Positions 24,956 to 33,596 of a stretch of 54,108 bases of DNA are shown piece by piece. How positions within the stretch are numbered: the first letter of the stretch is position 1; each line of letters begins with the position of its first letter. This DNA comes from Pseudanabaena cinerea FACHB-1277. GTDB taxonomy: Bacteria; Cyanobacteriota; Cyanobacteriia; Pseudanabaenales; Pseudanabaenaceae. The position numbers were made by a program, and so were the translations under genes. Location of the stretch: positions 1-54,108 of the forward strand of contig NZ_JACJPY010000023.1 in NCBI RefSeq assembly GCF_014696345.1, in the 5' to 3' direction. The notes beneath the pieces were generated by a model. It was not told the DNA's origin, searched no databases, and saw only the letters and a list, made by a program, of their open reading frames with translations.

Positions 24956-26185
24956 ATGAAGTGGGTTACTAGTCTATCGACAAAAATATCTCTAGAAGCA
25001 GCCGTACAGGATCTGTCTCAGCAAGTTTTGGCGGCTATGGGCGATCAATCTTTGGATTTAGGTTTCTTGTTTGTATCAACGGCATTTGCTAGCGATTACC
25101 CAAGACTATTGCCGCTCTTAGCGGAGAAGTTAGCAATTAAAAATTTAATTGGCTGTTCTGGTGGTGGGATTGTGGGAAATACGCAGGAGTTTGAGGATAA
25201 ACCTGCGATCGCTTTATTAATTGGGCATTTACCGAAGGCAGAATGCAAAATATTTCATATCGGTGATCATCAGTTGCCTGATTTGGACAGTCCACCCGAT
25301 CGCTGGGAAGCGATCACCATGGTTGACCCTAGCACAAATCCCAATTTTGTATTGCTAGGCGATCCCTTTTCTTTCCCCATTAGTGATCTGATTCAGGGTT
25401 TAGACTTTGCCTATCCCAATGCGGTGAAGGTGGGCGGACTGGCTAGCAGTGGCGGCATGGGTGCTAATGCTTTGTTCTGTTTCCACGATTACAATCACTA
25501 TAAGCTTTACCGCACAGGTTTGTTAGGGGTGGCGATCTGGGGCGATGTGGTCATTGATCCTGTGGTTGCCCAAGGCTGTCGCCCTATCGGTAAAATCTTT
25601 CAGGTTTCAGAGTGCGAGCGCAATTTAATTTTGGGACTAGAAGGCAAGCCACCTTTGACGCTGTTGCAGGATACGGTGGGCGATCTGAGTCAGAGCGATC
25701 GCGAGTTGGCACAGCACTCCCTGTTTATTGGCGTGGTCATGAACGAATTTAAAGCCAATCCCTCCCAAGGGGATTTCTTGATTCGTAATATTATCGGTGT
25801 TGATCCCCGTTCTGGGGCGATCGCTGTGGGGGATCGCATCCGTCCTGGACAAAGAGTGCAATTGCACCTGCGCGACAGCAAAGCCTCGGCTGAGGATATT
25901 AATGAGGCACTGGTTAACTACACAAATCAATTGAGCCTTGAAGCCCCCAACACATCTCCTAGTGCGGCATTGATGTTTGCCTGTATGGGCAGAGGCGAAC
26001 GGCTCTATGGTCGCCCCAATTTTGATGTTTCCCTATTGCAAAAGCATCTGGGCGAACAATATGCAGGCTTAATTCCTGCGGGTGGTTTCTTCTGTTCGGG
26101 TGAAATTGGACCTGTGGGCGGCACAACTTTTCTGCATGGCTATACTTCGGTATTAGGTATTTTTCGTTCTAAAAGTAATCAATAA
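24956..26185 (+). CDS. FIST-domain sensory protein
   Basis: A 409-residue protein with FIST_N (about 35-230; IGCSGGGIVGN, VGGLASSGGMGAN, GLLGVAIWG) and FIST_C (about 245-395; FLIRNIIGVDPRSGAIAVGD, GRGERLYGRPNFDV, GGFFCSGEIGPVGG). FIST domains are proposed intracellular ligand sensors, often beside two-component genes; the ligand is unproven. Here a stand-alone response regulator precedes it. ATG at 24956. No transmembrane segment. Confidence 0.88.
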   Translation: MKWVTSLSTKISLEAAVQDLSQQVLAAMGDQSLDLGFLFVSTAFASDYPRLLPLLAEKLAIKNLIGCSGGGIVGNTQEFEDKPAIALLIGHLPKAECKIFHIGDHQLPDLDSPPDRWEAITMVDPSTNPNFVLLGDPFSFPISDLIQGLDFAYPNAVKVGGLASSGGMGANALFCFHDYNHYKLYRTGLLGVAIWGDVVIDPVVAQGCRPIGKIFQVSECERNLILGLEGKPPLTLLQDTVGDLSQSDRELAQHSLFIGVVMNEFKANPSQGDFLIRNIIGVDPRSGAIAVGDRIRPGQRVQLHLRDSKASAEDINEALVNYTNQLSLEAPNTSPSAALMFACMGRGERLYGRPNFDVSLLQKHLGEQYAGLIPAGGFFCSGEIGPVGGTTFLHGYTSVLGIFRSKSNQ

Positions 26186-26186
26186 A

Positions 26187-26223
26187 AAGATTGTGAGCGG
26201 AGCGAAGCTCCGCTCACAATCTT
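26187..26223 (+). terminator. Terminator after the FIST gene
   Basis: Perfect 17-bp stem (26187-26203 with 26207-26223), loop GAA; it starts two bases after the stop codon. The 3' T-run is weak. Confidence 0.75.
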
Positions 26224-26331
26224 CATGGTTTTGCGTCAGCGCTTAGCTTTGTAAGTTGCGATTAGTAACAAATACTTAGGGCAGAATCTTGATTGTGATA
26301 GATTGGCTGAAGTTCTTAGAATTTGTCCGTT

Positions 26332-26712
26332 ATGCTTGATTTGCATTGTTTAAACGAGTTTTCCCGATCGCATTGTGTGACTATCTGTGCATTTCTCGTT
26401 CCCGCCAACCTCATTGCCACCGCGCAAACAATTTTATTTACAATTTTGCGGCGATCGCCTATCCAGATTTTTAGCATTAGCACTATGGCGATCGCCTATG
26501 CCACACTAATGATCCTGCACGTAATTAGCTGGTACATCGTGGGCGTGGTAATGGCTCCGACATTTATTTTGATGTTTTTGGGAATAACCTGTCTAATCAT
26601 CAATTGCATCGCAATTTGGCTAAAACAGCAAAGGGTGGAAATTGATTACCTTAGCGCCCTCAGCAAAATTCTGTCTGTCGCCATTGTCAAAACTGGAATT
26701 GCCAAAGCTTAG
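26332..26712 (+). CDS. Conserved membrane protein, unknown function
   Basis: A 126-residue protein with three hydrophobic segments (about 17-40, 48-70 and 73-97) and a short soluble tail. Sequence such as CAFLVPANLIATAQTILFTI looks like an uncharacterised cyanobacterial family; no function is known to me. ATG at 26332 preferred over a TTG nine bases upstream. A tRNA gene begins 34 bases downstream on the same strand. Confidence 0.55.
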   Translation: MLDLHCLNEFSRSHCVTICAFLVPANLIATAQTILFTILRRSPIQIFSISTMAIAYATLMILHVISWYIVGVVMAPTFILMFLGITCLIINCIAIWLKQQRVEIDYLSALSKILSVAIVKTGIAKA

Positions 26713-26746
26713 TTTTTGTTGTAAAATACTAAGCCGATAAATATTT

Positions 26747-26820
26747 GGGCTAGTAGCTCAGTTGTATAGAGCAATCGCCTTCTAAGCGATCGGTCGATGG
26801 TTAGAGTCCATCCTAGCCTG
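26747..26820 (+). tRNA. tRNA-Arg (anticodon UCU)
   Basis: A 74-nt cloverleaf: acceptor GGGCTAG/CTAGCCT with a G-U first pair, D-arm AGCTCAGTTGTATAGAGC, anticodon stem ATCGC/GCGAT with loop CTTCTAA (TCT at the centre), T-arm GATGG/CCATC with loop TTAGAGT (an unusual loop, TTAGAGT rather than TTCGANT). Discriminator G; CCA not encoded. Reads AGA codons. Confidence 0.88.
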
Positions 26821-26924
26821 TTGGCAAAAAAAGACAAAGAGAGCGCAATGCTGCGCTCTCTTTGCTTTGTGTTAAAGATTGATATAGATAACTTTTTAAT
26901 TTTCCTTTTTAATGGTCATGGCAC

Positions 26925-28007
26925 ATGGGTAGTACATTCGGGCATTTATTTCGCGTCACAACTTTTGGTGAGTCCCATGGGGGAGGCGTGGGCGCGATCA
27001 TCGACGGCTGTCCTCCCCAATTAGAACTTAGCGAAGCGGATATTCAAACCGACCTCGATCGCCGCAAACCAGGGCAGAGCAAAATCGTTACGCCAAGGCG
27101 TGAGGATGATCGCGCCCAAATTTTATCGGGTGTATTTGAAGGTAAGACCCTTGGCACGCCGATCATGGTGTTGGTGCAGAATAAAGACGCTCGCAGTCAA
27201 GACTACTCAGAAATGGCGGCAAAGTTTCGCCCATCCCATGCCGATGCTACCTATCAGGCTAAGTATGGCATTCGTAATTGGCAAGGCGGGGGGCGATCGT
27301 CAGCACGGGAAACCATCGGCAGAGTGGCCTCAGGGGCGATCGCTAAGAAAATCTTGCGGCAGGCGGCGGGTGTGGAAATTATCGCCTATGTGCGGCAGGT
27401 GAAGGATTTAATCGCCCCTGAGATTGATGCCAATACTGTGACCTTAGAGCAGGTGGAAAGTAACATTTTGCGCTGTCCTGATCCTGTGATGGCGGAAAAA
27501 ATGATTGATTTCATTGACAAGATTCGCCGCGATGGTGACTCTGTGGGTGGCATTGTCGAATGTGTGGCGCGGAACGTGCCTGTGGGTTTGGGCGATCCTG
27601 TTTTTGATAAGTTGGAAGCGGAATTGGCAAAAGCGGTGATGTCTTTGCCAGCTAGTAAAGGTTTTGAGATTGGCTCAGGCTTTGACGGTGTGCATCTGAC
27701 GGGGCGTGACCATAATGATGAATTTTATATGGATGGCGATCGCCTCCGCACGCGCACAAATCGCTCTGGCGGCATTCAGGGCGGCATCTCCAATGGCGAA
27801 AATATCATTTTGCGGGTTGCCTTTAAGCCCACTGCCACAATTTTGCAAGAACAAAAAACCGTATCTGTAACAGGCGAAGAAACCACGCTCACGGGGCGCG
27901 GTCGCCATGATCCTTGTGTGCTACCCCGCGCCGTGCCGATGGTGGAGGCAATGGTGGCACTCGTATTATGCGATCGCTACCTCATCCAAAAAGCGATCGC
28001 CCAATAA
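26925..28007 (+). CDS. aroC: Chorismate synthase
   Basis: Last step of the shikimate pathway: EPSP to chorismate, needing reduced FMN. The 360-residue protein shows all three family signatures: [17 protein letters not shown] near the N-terminus, [20 protein letters not shown] with [13 protein letters not shown], and [13 protein letters not shown] near 285. The C-terminal [20 protein letters not shown] is intact. ATG at 26925. Likely monocistronic. Confidence 0.95.
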   Translation: MGSTFGHLFRVTTFGESHGGGVGAIIDGCPPQLELSEADIQTDLDRRKPGQSKIVTPRREDDRAQILSGVFEGKTLGTPIMVLVQNKDARSQDYSEMAAKFRPSHADATYQAKYGIRNWQGGGRSSARETIGRVASGAIAKKILRQAAGVEIIAYVRQVKDLIAPEIDANTVTLEQVESNILRCPDPVMAEKMIDFIDKIRRDGDSVGGIVECVARNVPVGLGDPVFDKLEAELAKAVMSLPASKGFEIGSGFDGVHLTGRDHNDEFYMDGDRLRTRTNRSGGIQGGISNGENIILRVAFKPTATILQEQKTVSVTGEETTLTGRGRHDPCVLPRAVPMVEAMVALVLCDRYLIQKAIAQ

Positions 28008-28066
28008 ACAAGTTTTTTACGTTAGGCGTACTGCCTTTTTTGTTTTTAACAAACCCAGAAATGGAG

Positions 28067-28134
28067 ACTCCCTTCACCCTCAAGAACTAGCGGCAGGAAG
28101 TTTAGCACCACTAATTTTTGAGAGGGAAGGGAGT
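28067..28134. repeat. Long imperfect inverted repeat downstream of aroC
   Basis: A 24-base left arm (28067-28090, starting ACTCCCTT) pairs with 28111-28134 (ending AAGGGAGT) with three mismatches and one G-U, around a 20-base loop. Much longer than a normal terminator and without a T-run; it lies between convergent genes. Confidence 0.6.
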
Positions 28135-28168
28135 TGGAATTTATTCCACGGCAAAGCATTGTATGAAA

Positions 28169-28597
28169 CTACGCAGCTAGTAAATACTGGGATTGCTCTT
28201 GATTTAGCAGCACAGAGCTAGCAACTAGGGAGTCAAAACAAGGGAAGATGGCAAATACTTGATCAAATCTGGTGATTTCAAATACCAAATTAACAGATGG
28301 TTGTTGAGAGCAAAGGATAAGATTGCTGCTTTGAGACTGCATTAGCTTCAAGGCTGCCAATAGTTTTCTTAGTCCCTGACTGTCGATAAATTCGACATTT
28401 TCCATATCCACAATCAGTTGTGGCAAGTCGTTATCATTGAGCAGGGCATTAGCTGCAACCCAAGACTCAACTTTTGCCAATAGCTTTGCACCTGCAAAGT
28501 TGTCAAACTTGCTATCAGTCAATTTAATGATAAAAGCTGACTTGCTACCGAAACCCTGAGCGAAGGATAGCTGGTTGACCTTTGTAATTGTATCCAT
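28169..28597 (-). CDS. STAS-domain protein
   Basis: A 142-residue anti-sigma-antagonist-like protein. The core is LPQLIVDMENVEFIDSQGLRKLLAAL, with DSQG in place of the usual DSSG, so one candidate serine remains. Weak N-terminal similarity; C-terminal ITRFDQVFAIFPC matches the last helix region of STAS. ATG at 28597 with AAAGGAAAGAC upstream as ribosome site. It lies 36 bases downstream of a 37-codon gene and shares its promoter region with phased repeats. Confidence 0.78.
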   Translation of the reverse strand: MDTITKVNQLSFAQGFGSKSAFIIKLTDSKFDNFAGAKLLAKVESWVAANALLNDNDLPQLIVDMENVEFIDSQGLRKLLAALKLMQSQSSNLILCSQQPSVNLVFEITRFDQVFAIFPCFDSLVASSVLLNQEQSQYLLAA

Positions 28598-28633
28598 TGT
28601 CTTTCCTTTCAACTTTCTGAGAGAATAATAAAT

Positions 28634-28747
28634 CTAGACTTGACTCAATTGTGTGCGGACAGCAATAACTACGGTGTGATGCTGATCATTGAACAAATCT
28701 TGAGTTGCTTGATCAAGCAATCTCTGCTTTTGTTTCTTGAGTTCCAT
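28634..28747 (-). CDS. 37-residue small protein, unknown, upstream of the STAS gene
   Basis: A short reading frame with ATG at 28747 and TAG at 28634-28636. The strong ribosome site AAAAGGGGAATA directly precedes the ATG. The product starts MELKKQKQRLLDQATQDLF and ends VVIAVRTQLSQV: an amphipathic, basic N-terminal helix and a short strand; no signal or membrane segment, no match I recognise. Position and ribosome site argue that it is translated and co-transcribed with the STAS gene; a regulatory leader peptide is an alternative. Confidence 0.55.
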   Translation of the reverse strand: MELKKQKQRLLDQATQDLFNDQHHTVVIAVRTQLSQV

Positions 28748-29149
28748 TATTCCCCTTTTCCCAAAATAGAGAATACACAATAGGTATATAAAAGTTATAA
28801 AAAAGAAACTCAAAAGTTACATAAAAGTTATATAACCCTATTTTGCTTGTATATCTGACAAAATTATGTGATTTCAGATACCAAGCTTAGTAAATCAGCC
28901 CCAATATTTTGATCTTTAATTGGGGTCTTTAATTTTGGCTCTCAACTTTGGCTCTCAATTTTGGCTCCTAATTTCATTCTTTTATTTGTCAGTCAAGTAT
29001 TTTTACTCACTGGAGATGATAGTCAGTCATGACAGCTTTAGCAAGTTTTGCTGATACAGCCCCATAATTTAATTGGTATGGTGAGTGCCAAGCGATAAGA
29101 CTGCTAGACTTTATGTAAGACTGTCACTATTGATTTTTACGAATTTGTC
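28748..29149. other. 402-base divergent intergenic region
   Basis: Holds the 11-bp-period repeats at 28790-28830, a 13-bp tandem triplet (TTTGGCTC at 28934, 28947 and 28960) and otherwise AT-rich DNA. It separates the divergently transcribed small-gene/STAS operon and the gene at 29150. No further gene seen. Confidence 0.6.
28790..28830 (-). promoter_or_regulatory. 11-bp-period direct repeats upstream of the small gene/STAS operon
   Basis: On the minus strand TAACTTTT occurs at 28830, 28819 and 28797, with a degenerate TTTCTTTT at 28808; spacing is exactly 11 bases throughout, so all lie on one helical face. They are 43-83 bases before the ATG, where activators bind. This layout is typical of OmpR-class response regulators; the regulator is not known. 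Confidence 0.55.
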
Positions 29150-29530
29150 ATGAGCTTACCTGATTCTCAGTTAGAGATGCGATCTGAGCCTATTTATGAG
29201 TTGATGGATGTTGAAGCAATCCAAAAGGTGTTGGGGCGATCGCGGGCTTCAGTCTATCGTTATGCCAATACTGATCCGCGCCAGAAAATTCTGAATCTGC
29301 CCTATGATCCGCAAAAATTAAATCCCGAGTTGCGACAAAATGATCAAGAGCAGTTGTTGTTTCACCCGACAGAGGTGTCGCGATTTGCGCGGGATGTTCT
29401 CAAGATCAAGCAAATAACGATCCAAGTACAGGAATCGATCCCCAATGAGACGAATCGCCTGTTACGGGAGATTTTGCAAGAATTACGATCGCTGAATAAG
29501 TCCCTTAACCAATCAATGCAAAATTTATAG
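29150..29530 (+). CDS. Putative DNA-binding protein, cyanobacterial
   Basis: A 126-residue soluble protein. The segment VEAIQKVLGRSRASVYRYAN (about 21-40) looks like a helix-turn-helix of the MerR/excisionase sort, followed by a Pro-rich loop (LNLPYDPQKLNPELR), FHPTEVSRFARDVL and a C-terminal helix with heptad leucines (LLREILQELRSLNKSLNQ) that may dimerise. Function unknown. ATG at 29150. It lies 12 bases before the cobJ gene and so is probably its operon partner. Confidence 0.6.
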   Translation: MSLPDSQLEMRSEPIYELMDVEAIQKVLGRSRASVYRYANTDPRQKILNLPYDPQKLNPELRQNDQEQLLFHPTEVSRFARDVLKIKQITIQVQESIPNETNRLLREILQELRSLNKSLNQSMQNL

Positions 29531-29542
29531 GCAAGAACTTTT

Positions 29543-30991
29543 ATGAAATCTCTCCATTCGCCTGTCATTGTGGTGCTAGGAGAAACTAGTATGGCGATCG
29601 CGCGGCAAATTCAAGAGGCGGTTTCCGATGCCATTATTTATGGATTGCGAGCGCGTACTCAGTCTGCTGACCATACCTATGAGCATTTTGGGGCAACGGT
29701 TACAGAGCTTTTTGGCCAAGGGCATCCGCTTATTGGTATCTGTGCCGCAGGTATTTTGATCCGATCGCTTGCGCCATTGTTATCGGATAAGCGATTAGAG
29801 CCACCCGTGCTAGCGATCGCTGAGGATGGTAGTGCGGTTGTGCCACTATTGGGCGGCTTAAATGGGGCAAATACCTTGGCTAGGGCGATCTCCAAATCAT
29901 TAAAGGTGCAGCCAGCGATTACTACCACAGGGGAGTTGCGGTTTCAGACCGCGCTATTAGCGCCGCCCGATGGCTATCGTCTTCTCAATAATGATCAACA
30001 GGCGAAAACTTTTCTATCGGATCTGTTGGCAGGGGCTGAAGTGCAGTTAATTGGTGATGCGCCTTGGCTCAGGGCAAGTCAAATCCCTTTTGTGAAATCG
30101 GCTGAGCATCAAATTGAGATTGTGGCAGTGGGCGAAGAAATCATGCCGAATCTTGATTTAACTGCCAATTTAACTGCTAAACATTTAATTTATACGGCTC
30201 TTACAAATCACCCCCGCAAAGGTGAGTTGGCGATCGTGGGCATTGGTCCTGGGGCAGCCAAATGGATGTCCCCTGAGGTTGCCAATATTTTAGAAAAGGC
30301 TACGGATTTTGTCGGTTATAAAACTTATCTAAATCTTGTCAAAGGCTTCACCCAAGGAAAAACTATTCATGCCTCTGACAATCGGGTGGAAATTGAACGC
30401 GCTCACCAAGCGATCGCCCTAGCCAGATCGGGTAAATCGGTGGTGGTGGTATCTTCGGGGGATGCAGGTATCTATGGTATGGCGGCGGCTGTCTATGAGG
30501 CACTAGAGGCGGAGCGAGATCATGTTGCGAATATTAATGATATTGAGATTCGGGTTGCTCCTGGCATTTCCGCAGTGCAGGCGGCGGCGGCGGCGATTGG
30601 CGCTCCCATTGGGCATGATTTCTGTACCATCTCGCTATCGGATATTCTCAAGCCTTGGGAGATCATCACCACAAGACTGGCGGCGGCGGCACAGGCTGAT
30701 TTTGTGATTGCCATCTATAACCCCATTTCCACACAGCGCCGATGGCAACTCACTGCCGCTAAAGACCTACTATTGCAATGGCGATCGCCTGATACACCTG
30801 TGGTTTTAGGTCACAAAATGGGTCGCCAAGGTGAAAATGTTAAGGTCATTAGGCTGTCTGAGCTAGAGCCTGAGTTGGCTGATATGCAAACCGTGATCAT
30901 TGTTGGCTCTAGCAAAACAAGGATAATTAATAGCGGCGATCGGCAGTGGGTATATACATCACGCAGCTATGCAAACCCAAATAAGTTGTAA
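29543..30991 (+). CDS. cobJ: CbiG-CobJ fusion: precorrin-3B C17-methyltransferase with CbiG N-terminal region
   Basis: Cobalamin-pathway protein. Residues 1-220 resemble the N-terminal and central CbiG regions (GICAAGILIRSLAPLL at 65-80; VPLLGGLNGANTLARAI at 100-116). Residues 226-470 are the tetrapyrrole methylase CobJ: VGIGPG at 232-237, VVSSGDAGIYGMAAAVYE, APGISAVQAAAAAIGAP, FVIAIYNPIS, VVLGHKMGR. The CbiG C-terminal (CobE-like) domain seems missing, making this 482-residue protein shorter than some cyanobacterial CobJ fusions. ATG at 29543. Confidence 0.87.
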   Translation: MKSLHSPVIVVLGETSMAIARQIQEAVSDAIIYGLRARTQSADHTYEHFGATVTELFGQGHPLIGICAAGILIRSLAPLLSDKRLEPPVLAIAEDGSAVVPLLGGLNGANTLARAISKSLKVQPAITTTGELRFQTALLAPPDGYRLLNNDQQAKTFLSDLLAGAEVQLIGDAPWLRASQIPFVKSAEHQIEIVAVGEEIMPNLDLTANLTAKHLIYTALTNHPRKGELAIVGIGPGAAKWMSPEVANILEKATDFVGYKTYLNLVKGFTQGKTIHASDNRVEIERAHQAIALARSGKSVVVVSSGDAGIYGMAAAVYEALEAERDHVANINDIEIRVAPGISAVQAAAAAIGAPIGHDFCTISLSDILKPWEIITTRLAAAAQADFVIAIYNPISTQRRWQLTAAKDLLLQWRSPDTPVVLGHKMGRQGENVKVIRLSELEPELADMQTVIIVGSSKTRIINSGDRQWVYTSRSYANPNKL

Positions 30992-31031
30992 ATCGCGGCT
31001 AGACTGCTCAACTATGCTGGCAAACTCTTCT

Positions 31032-31634
31032 ATGTCTCAAAATTCTTTACCAATTGTCGAAACTTTCCATTCCATGCAGGGGGAAGGGGCTTGGATGGGG
31101 GCGAATGCCTTTTTTATGCGCCTTGCGGGTTGCGATGTGGGCTGTCCTTGGTGTGACACAAAAATGTCTTGGAATGCCCAAAAACATCCTCAAGTACCGA
31201 TCGCTGATTTAGTCGCCCAAGCCTCATCTGCGAAACCTGCGATCGTGGTAATTACAGGAGGCGAACCATTGATGCATGATTTAACAGCATTGACGGGGCA
31301 GTTAAAAGAACAAGGATTGCGCGTACATTTAGAAACTTCGGGGGCGTATCCCTATAGTGGCAGTTTCGATTGGGTCACTTTTTCGCCCAAGCGCTTTAAG
31401 CTTCCCCATCCCAGCATCTACAGTCAAGTGAGCGAACTCAAGGTAGTGATTAAGGAACCTTTAGATTTGGCATGGGCGGAGCAGAATGCCAAAATGCTGG
31501 ATGCTCAAGTCTTGAAATATCTGCAAGCGGAATGGTCAACGAATATTAGCAAGGAACTTGTGATGCAATATGTATTGCGGCATCCAGCTTGGCGTGTGAG
31601 TATGCAAACCCATAAACTATTAGGAGTGAGATGA
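31032..31634 (+). CDS. queE: 7-carboxy-7-deazaguanine synthase
   Basis: Radical SAM enzyme of queuosine/7-deazaguanine synthesis; converts CPH4 to CDG. The start at ATG 31032 puts the family opening [18 protein letters not shown] at residue 6. Cluster ligands are Cys34, Cys38 and Cys41 (CDVGCPWC); GGEPLMHD binds [12 protein letters not shown] is also typical. Longer frames from 31014 or 30969 would overlap cobJ. The stop overlaps queC by four bases (ATGA), so the two are coupled. Confidence 0.92.
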   Translation: MSQNSLPIVETFHSMQGEGAWMGANAFFMRLAGCDVGCPWCDTKMSWNAQKHPQVPIADLVAQASSAKPAIVVITGGEPLMHDLTALTGQLKEQGLRVHLETSGAYPYSGSFDWVTFSPKRFKLPHPSIYSQVSELKVVIKEPLDLAWAEQNAKMLDAQVLKYLQAEWSTNISKELVMQYVLRHPAWRVSMQTHKLLGVR

Positions 31635-32308
31635 TGGCATTAGTTCGAGATTTAAAAAAAGCAATTATATTGCTATCGGGTGGTTTAGATTCGGCAACGG
31701 CGGCAGCACAGGCGATCGCTGATGGTTATGAGGCGATCGCCATTTCCTTCCGTTATGGACAGCGCCATGAAAGGGAACTATTGGCGGCAAAGCAGGTTGC
31801 TGATTTTCTGAAAATTAAAGAGCATTTTATTGTCGATGTAAATCTGGGGCAGTGGGGTGGCTCAGCCTTAACGGATGCCAGTCTTGATGTGCCTACAGAT
31901 GGTGTGCAGAGCGATCAGATTCCCATTACCTATGTGCCAGGCAGAAATACCGTATTTATTGCGATCGCCCTATCACTAGCCGAGTCCAAAGGAGCCGAAG
32001 CAATTTATTTAGGCATTAATGCTGTGGATTATTCTGGCTATCCCGACTGTCGTCCAGACTATTTAGAAGCATTTCAGAAGTTAGCCGCCCTCTCTTCTAA
32101 GGTGGGTGTGGAAGGTCATGCGCCCAAATTAATTGCGCCCTTAGTAATGGATGCTAAGGTGGATATTGTCAGACGTGCTAAGGGTTTGGGTGTCCCCATT
32201 GAGCTTACATGGTCATGCTATCAGGGGGGCGAGGTTCCTTGTGGGGTTTGTGATTCCTGTCGGATTCGCGATCGGGCAATGCTAGAGGCTTTTATAGATT
32301 TGACCTAG
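31631..32308 (+). CDS. queC: 7-cyano-7-deazaguanine synthase
   Basis: Makes preQ0 from CDG, ammonia and ATP. PP-loop SGGLDS at 16-21, [33 protein letters not shown], and the zinc-binding cysteines 196, 204, 207 and 210 ([15 protein letters not shown]). Two consecutive ATG codons (31631 and 31634) follow TAGGAG. The last 27 bases overlap anmK tail to tail. queD and queF are not nearby. Confidence 0.94.
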   Translation: MMALVRDLKKAIILLSGGLDSATAAAQAIADGYEAIAISFRYGQRHERELLAAKQVADFLKIKEHFIVDVNLGQWGGSALTDASLDVPTDGVQSDQIPITYVPGRNTVFIAIALSLAESKGAEAIYLGINAVDYSGYPDCRPDYLEAFQKLAALSSKVGVEGHAPKLIAPLVMDAKVDIVRRAKGLGVPIELTWSCYQGGEVPCGVCDSCRIRDRAMLEAFIDLT

Positions 32309-33496
32309 TAAAACCGATCGCTTCGCACCCGTAACATTGGGCAGATTGCCATAACGTTCGTTGACCCTTAAATATGCCAACAAAGCAAAAGCGATCGCCT
32401 CCTTAAAGTCGCTATCTAACCCTAAATCATCAGTACGCATGACGATCGCTGGCTGCAATACATCCTGTAAACGTTCCATTAGATACTGATTGCGTCCGCC
32501 GCCACCACTGATTAGCACCTGATCGGGAAATTGCGGCAAAAAGTCATGATAGCTCTGGGCGATCGCCTGAGCGGTGAATTCGGTTAACGTGGCGAGAATA
32601 TCGTGATTATTGCCACCAGTAAATTCGGCTAACCGCGCCGCCAAATATTCAGGGCTAAATAATTCGCGACCCGTGGATTTTGGTGGTGGGGCAACTAAAA
32701 AGTCTTGGCGTAACCATTGCTGCACTAGTTCTAAATTGGCAACCCCTTGACGGGCAAGAGCGCCATGGCGATCAAAGCTCACCCCAAATAGTTGCTGCGC
32801 TGCCATATCGATCAACACATTGCCAGCACCATTATCAAAGCCGAATACCTGATCTAAATGGGCGATCGCCTGTGGAGGCAAATAGGTCAAATTACTAATG
32901 CCGCCAATATTTTGACATACCCGATATTTAGTATCGTGAGACAACAATAAGACATCCGCCATCGGCACAAGGGGAGCCGCCTGCCCTCCTGCCTCAATGT
33001 CGGCAGCCCGAAAATCGCTGACAGTCGGAATCCCCGTTAATTCGGCAATCACGGCTCCTCGTCCAAACTGTACCGAATAGCCTAAGCTAGTTTGATCCGA
33101 TGCACTTAAGCTGGGTGGACGATGAAATAGGGTCTGACCGTGGGAGCCAATCAAGTCGGCGGCGCGATCGCCCTTAGCCATAATTGCCAGAGCCGCCTTA
33201 GCAAAGCTTTCGGCAATGCGATCGTCCAGTTCACATAGCTGCGGTAGCGATCGCGGTTGCCCCGCACATACTGCCAAGATCTGCTCCCGCAATTCGTTAT
33301 CATAGGCGTAGGTATGACCTGCAATTAATTTTGTGGTTAAACTACCTTGGCGTTCACTAATCTCCACAAGCGCCGCATCAATGCCATCCACTGAAGTACC
33401 ACTAATTAGACCGATGACTAATTTGCAATTGATCCCAGAATCTGATCGTATTTCTGGACTGTTTAGTGATCTCTGACAAATCACTGGGTTTGTCAT
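32282..33496 (-). CDS. anmK: Anhydro-N-acetylmuramic acid kinase
   Basis: Phosphorylates and opens 1,6-anhydro-MurNAc from peptidoglycan recycling. A 404-residue ASKHA-fold kinase with [19 protein letters not shown] (about 29-47), [56 protein letters not shown] and [16 protein letters not shown] at 33496; the first 26 residues precede the family core and may be an extension. Its stop lies inside queC. Confidence 0.93.
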   Translation of the reverse strand: MTNPVICQRSLNSPEIRSDSGINCKLVIGLISGTSVDGIDAALVEISERQGSLTTKLIAGHTYAYDNELREQILAVCAGQPRSLPQLCELDDRIAESFAKAALAIMAKGDRAADLIGSHGQTLFHRPPSLSASDQTSLGYSVQFGRGAVIAELTGIPTVSDFRAADIEAGGQAAPLVPMADVLLLSHDTKYRVCQNIGGISNLTYLPPQAIAHLDQVFGFDNGAGNVLIDMAAQQLFGVSFDRHGALARQGVANLELVQQWLRQDFLVAPPPKSTGRELFSPEYLAARLAEFTGGNNHDILATLTEFTAQAIAQSYHDFLPQFPDQVLISGGGGRNQYLMERLQDVLQPAIVMRTDDLGLDSDFKEAIAFALLAYLRVNERYGNLPNVTGAKRSVLLGQIYKSL

Positions 33497-33596
33497 CGCT
33501 TTTTGCCCTTGTTTTCTTGTCCTTTAATGATAATCTACAATATGTTTATGAAAGGATCGAACTGGGATCTAGTTTTGAGCGATCGGGAGGTTAACC

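Noticed and set aside
27907-28221. Frame overlapping the aroC 3' end
   Set aside because: No ribosome site, runs through the intergenic inverted repeat and into the STAS gene's opposite strand; composition is not coding-like.
28601-28630. Start of the second STAS gene at an ATG five codons upstream (28612)
   Set aside because: The ATG at 28597 has the better ribosome-site spacing; the longer form adds only MKGKT.
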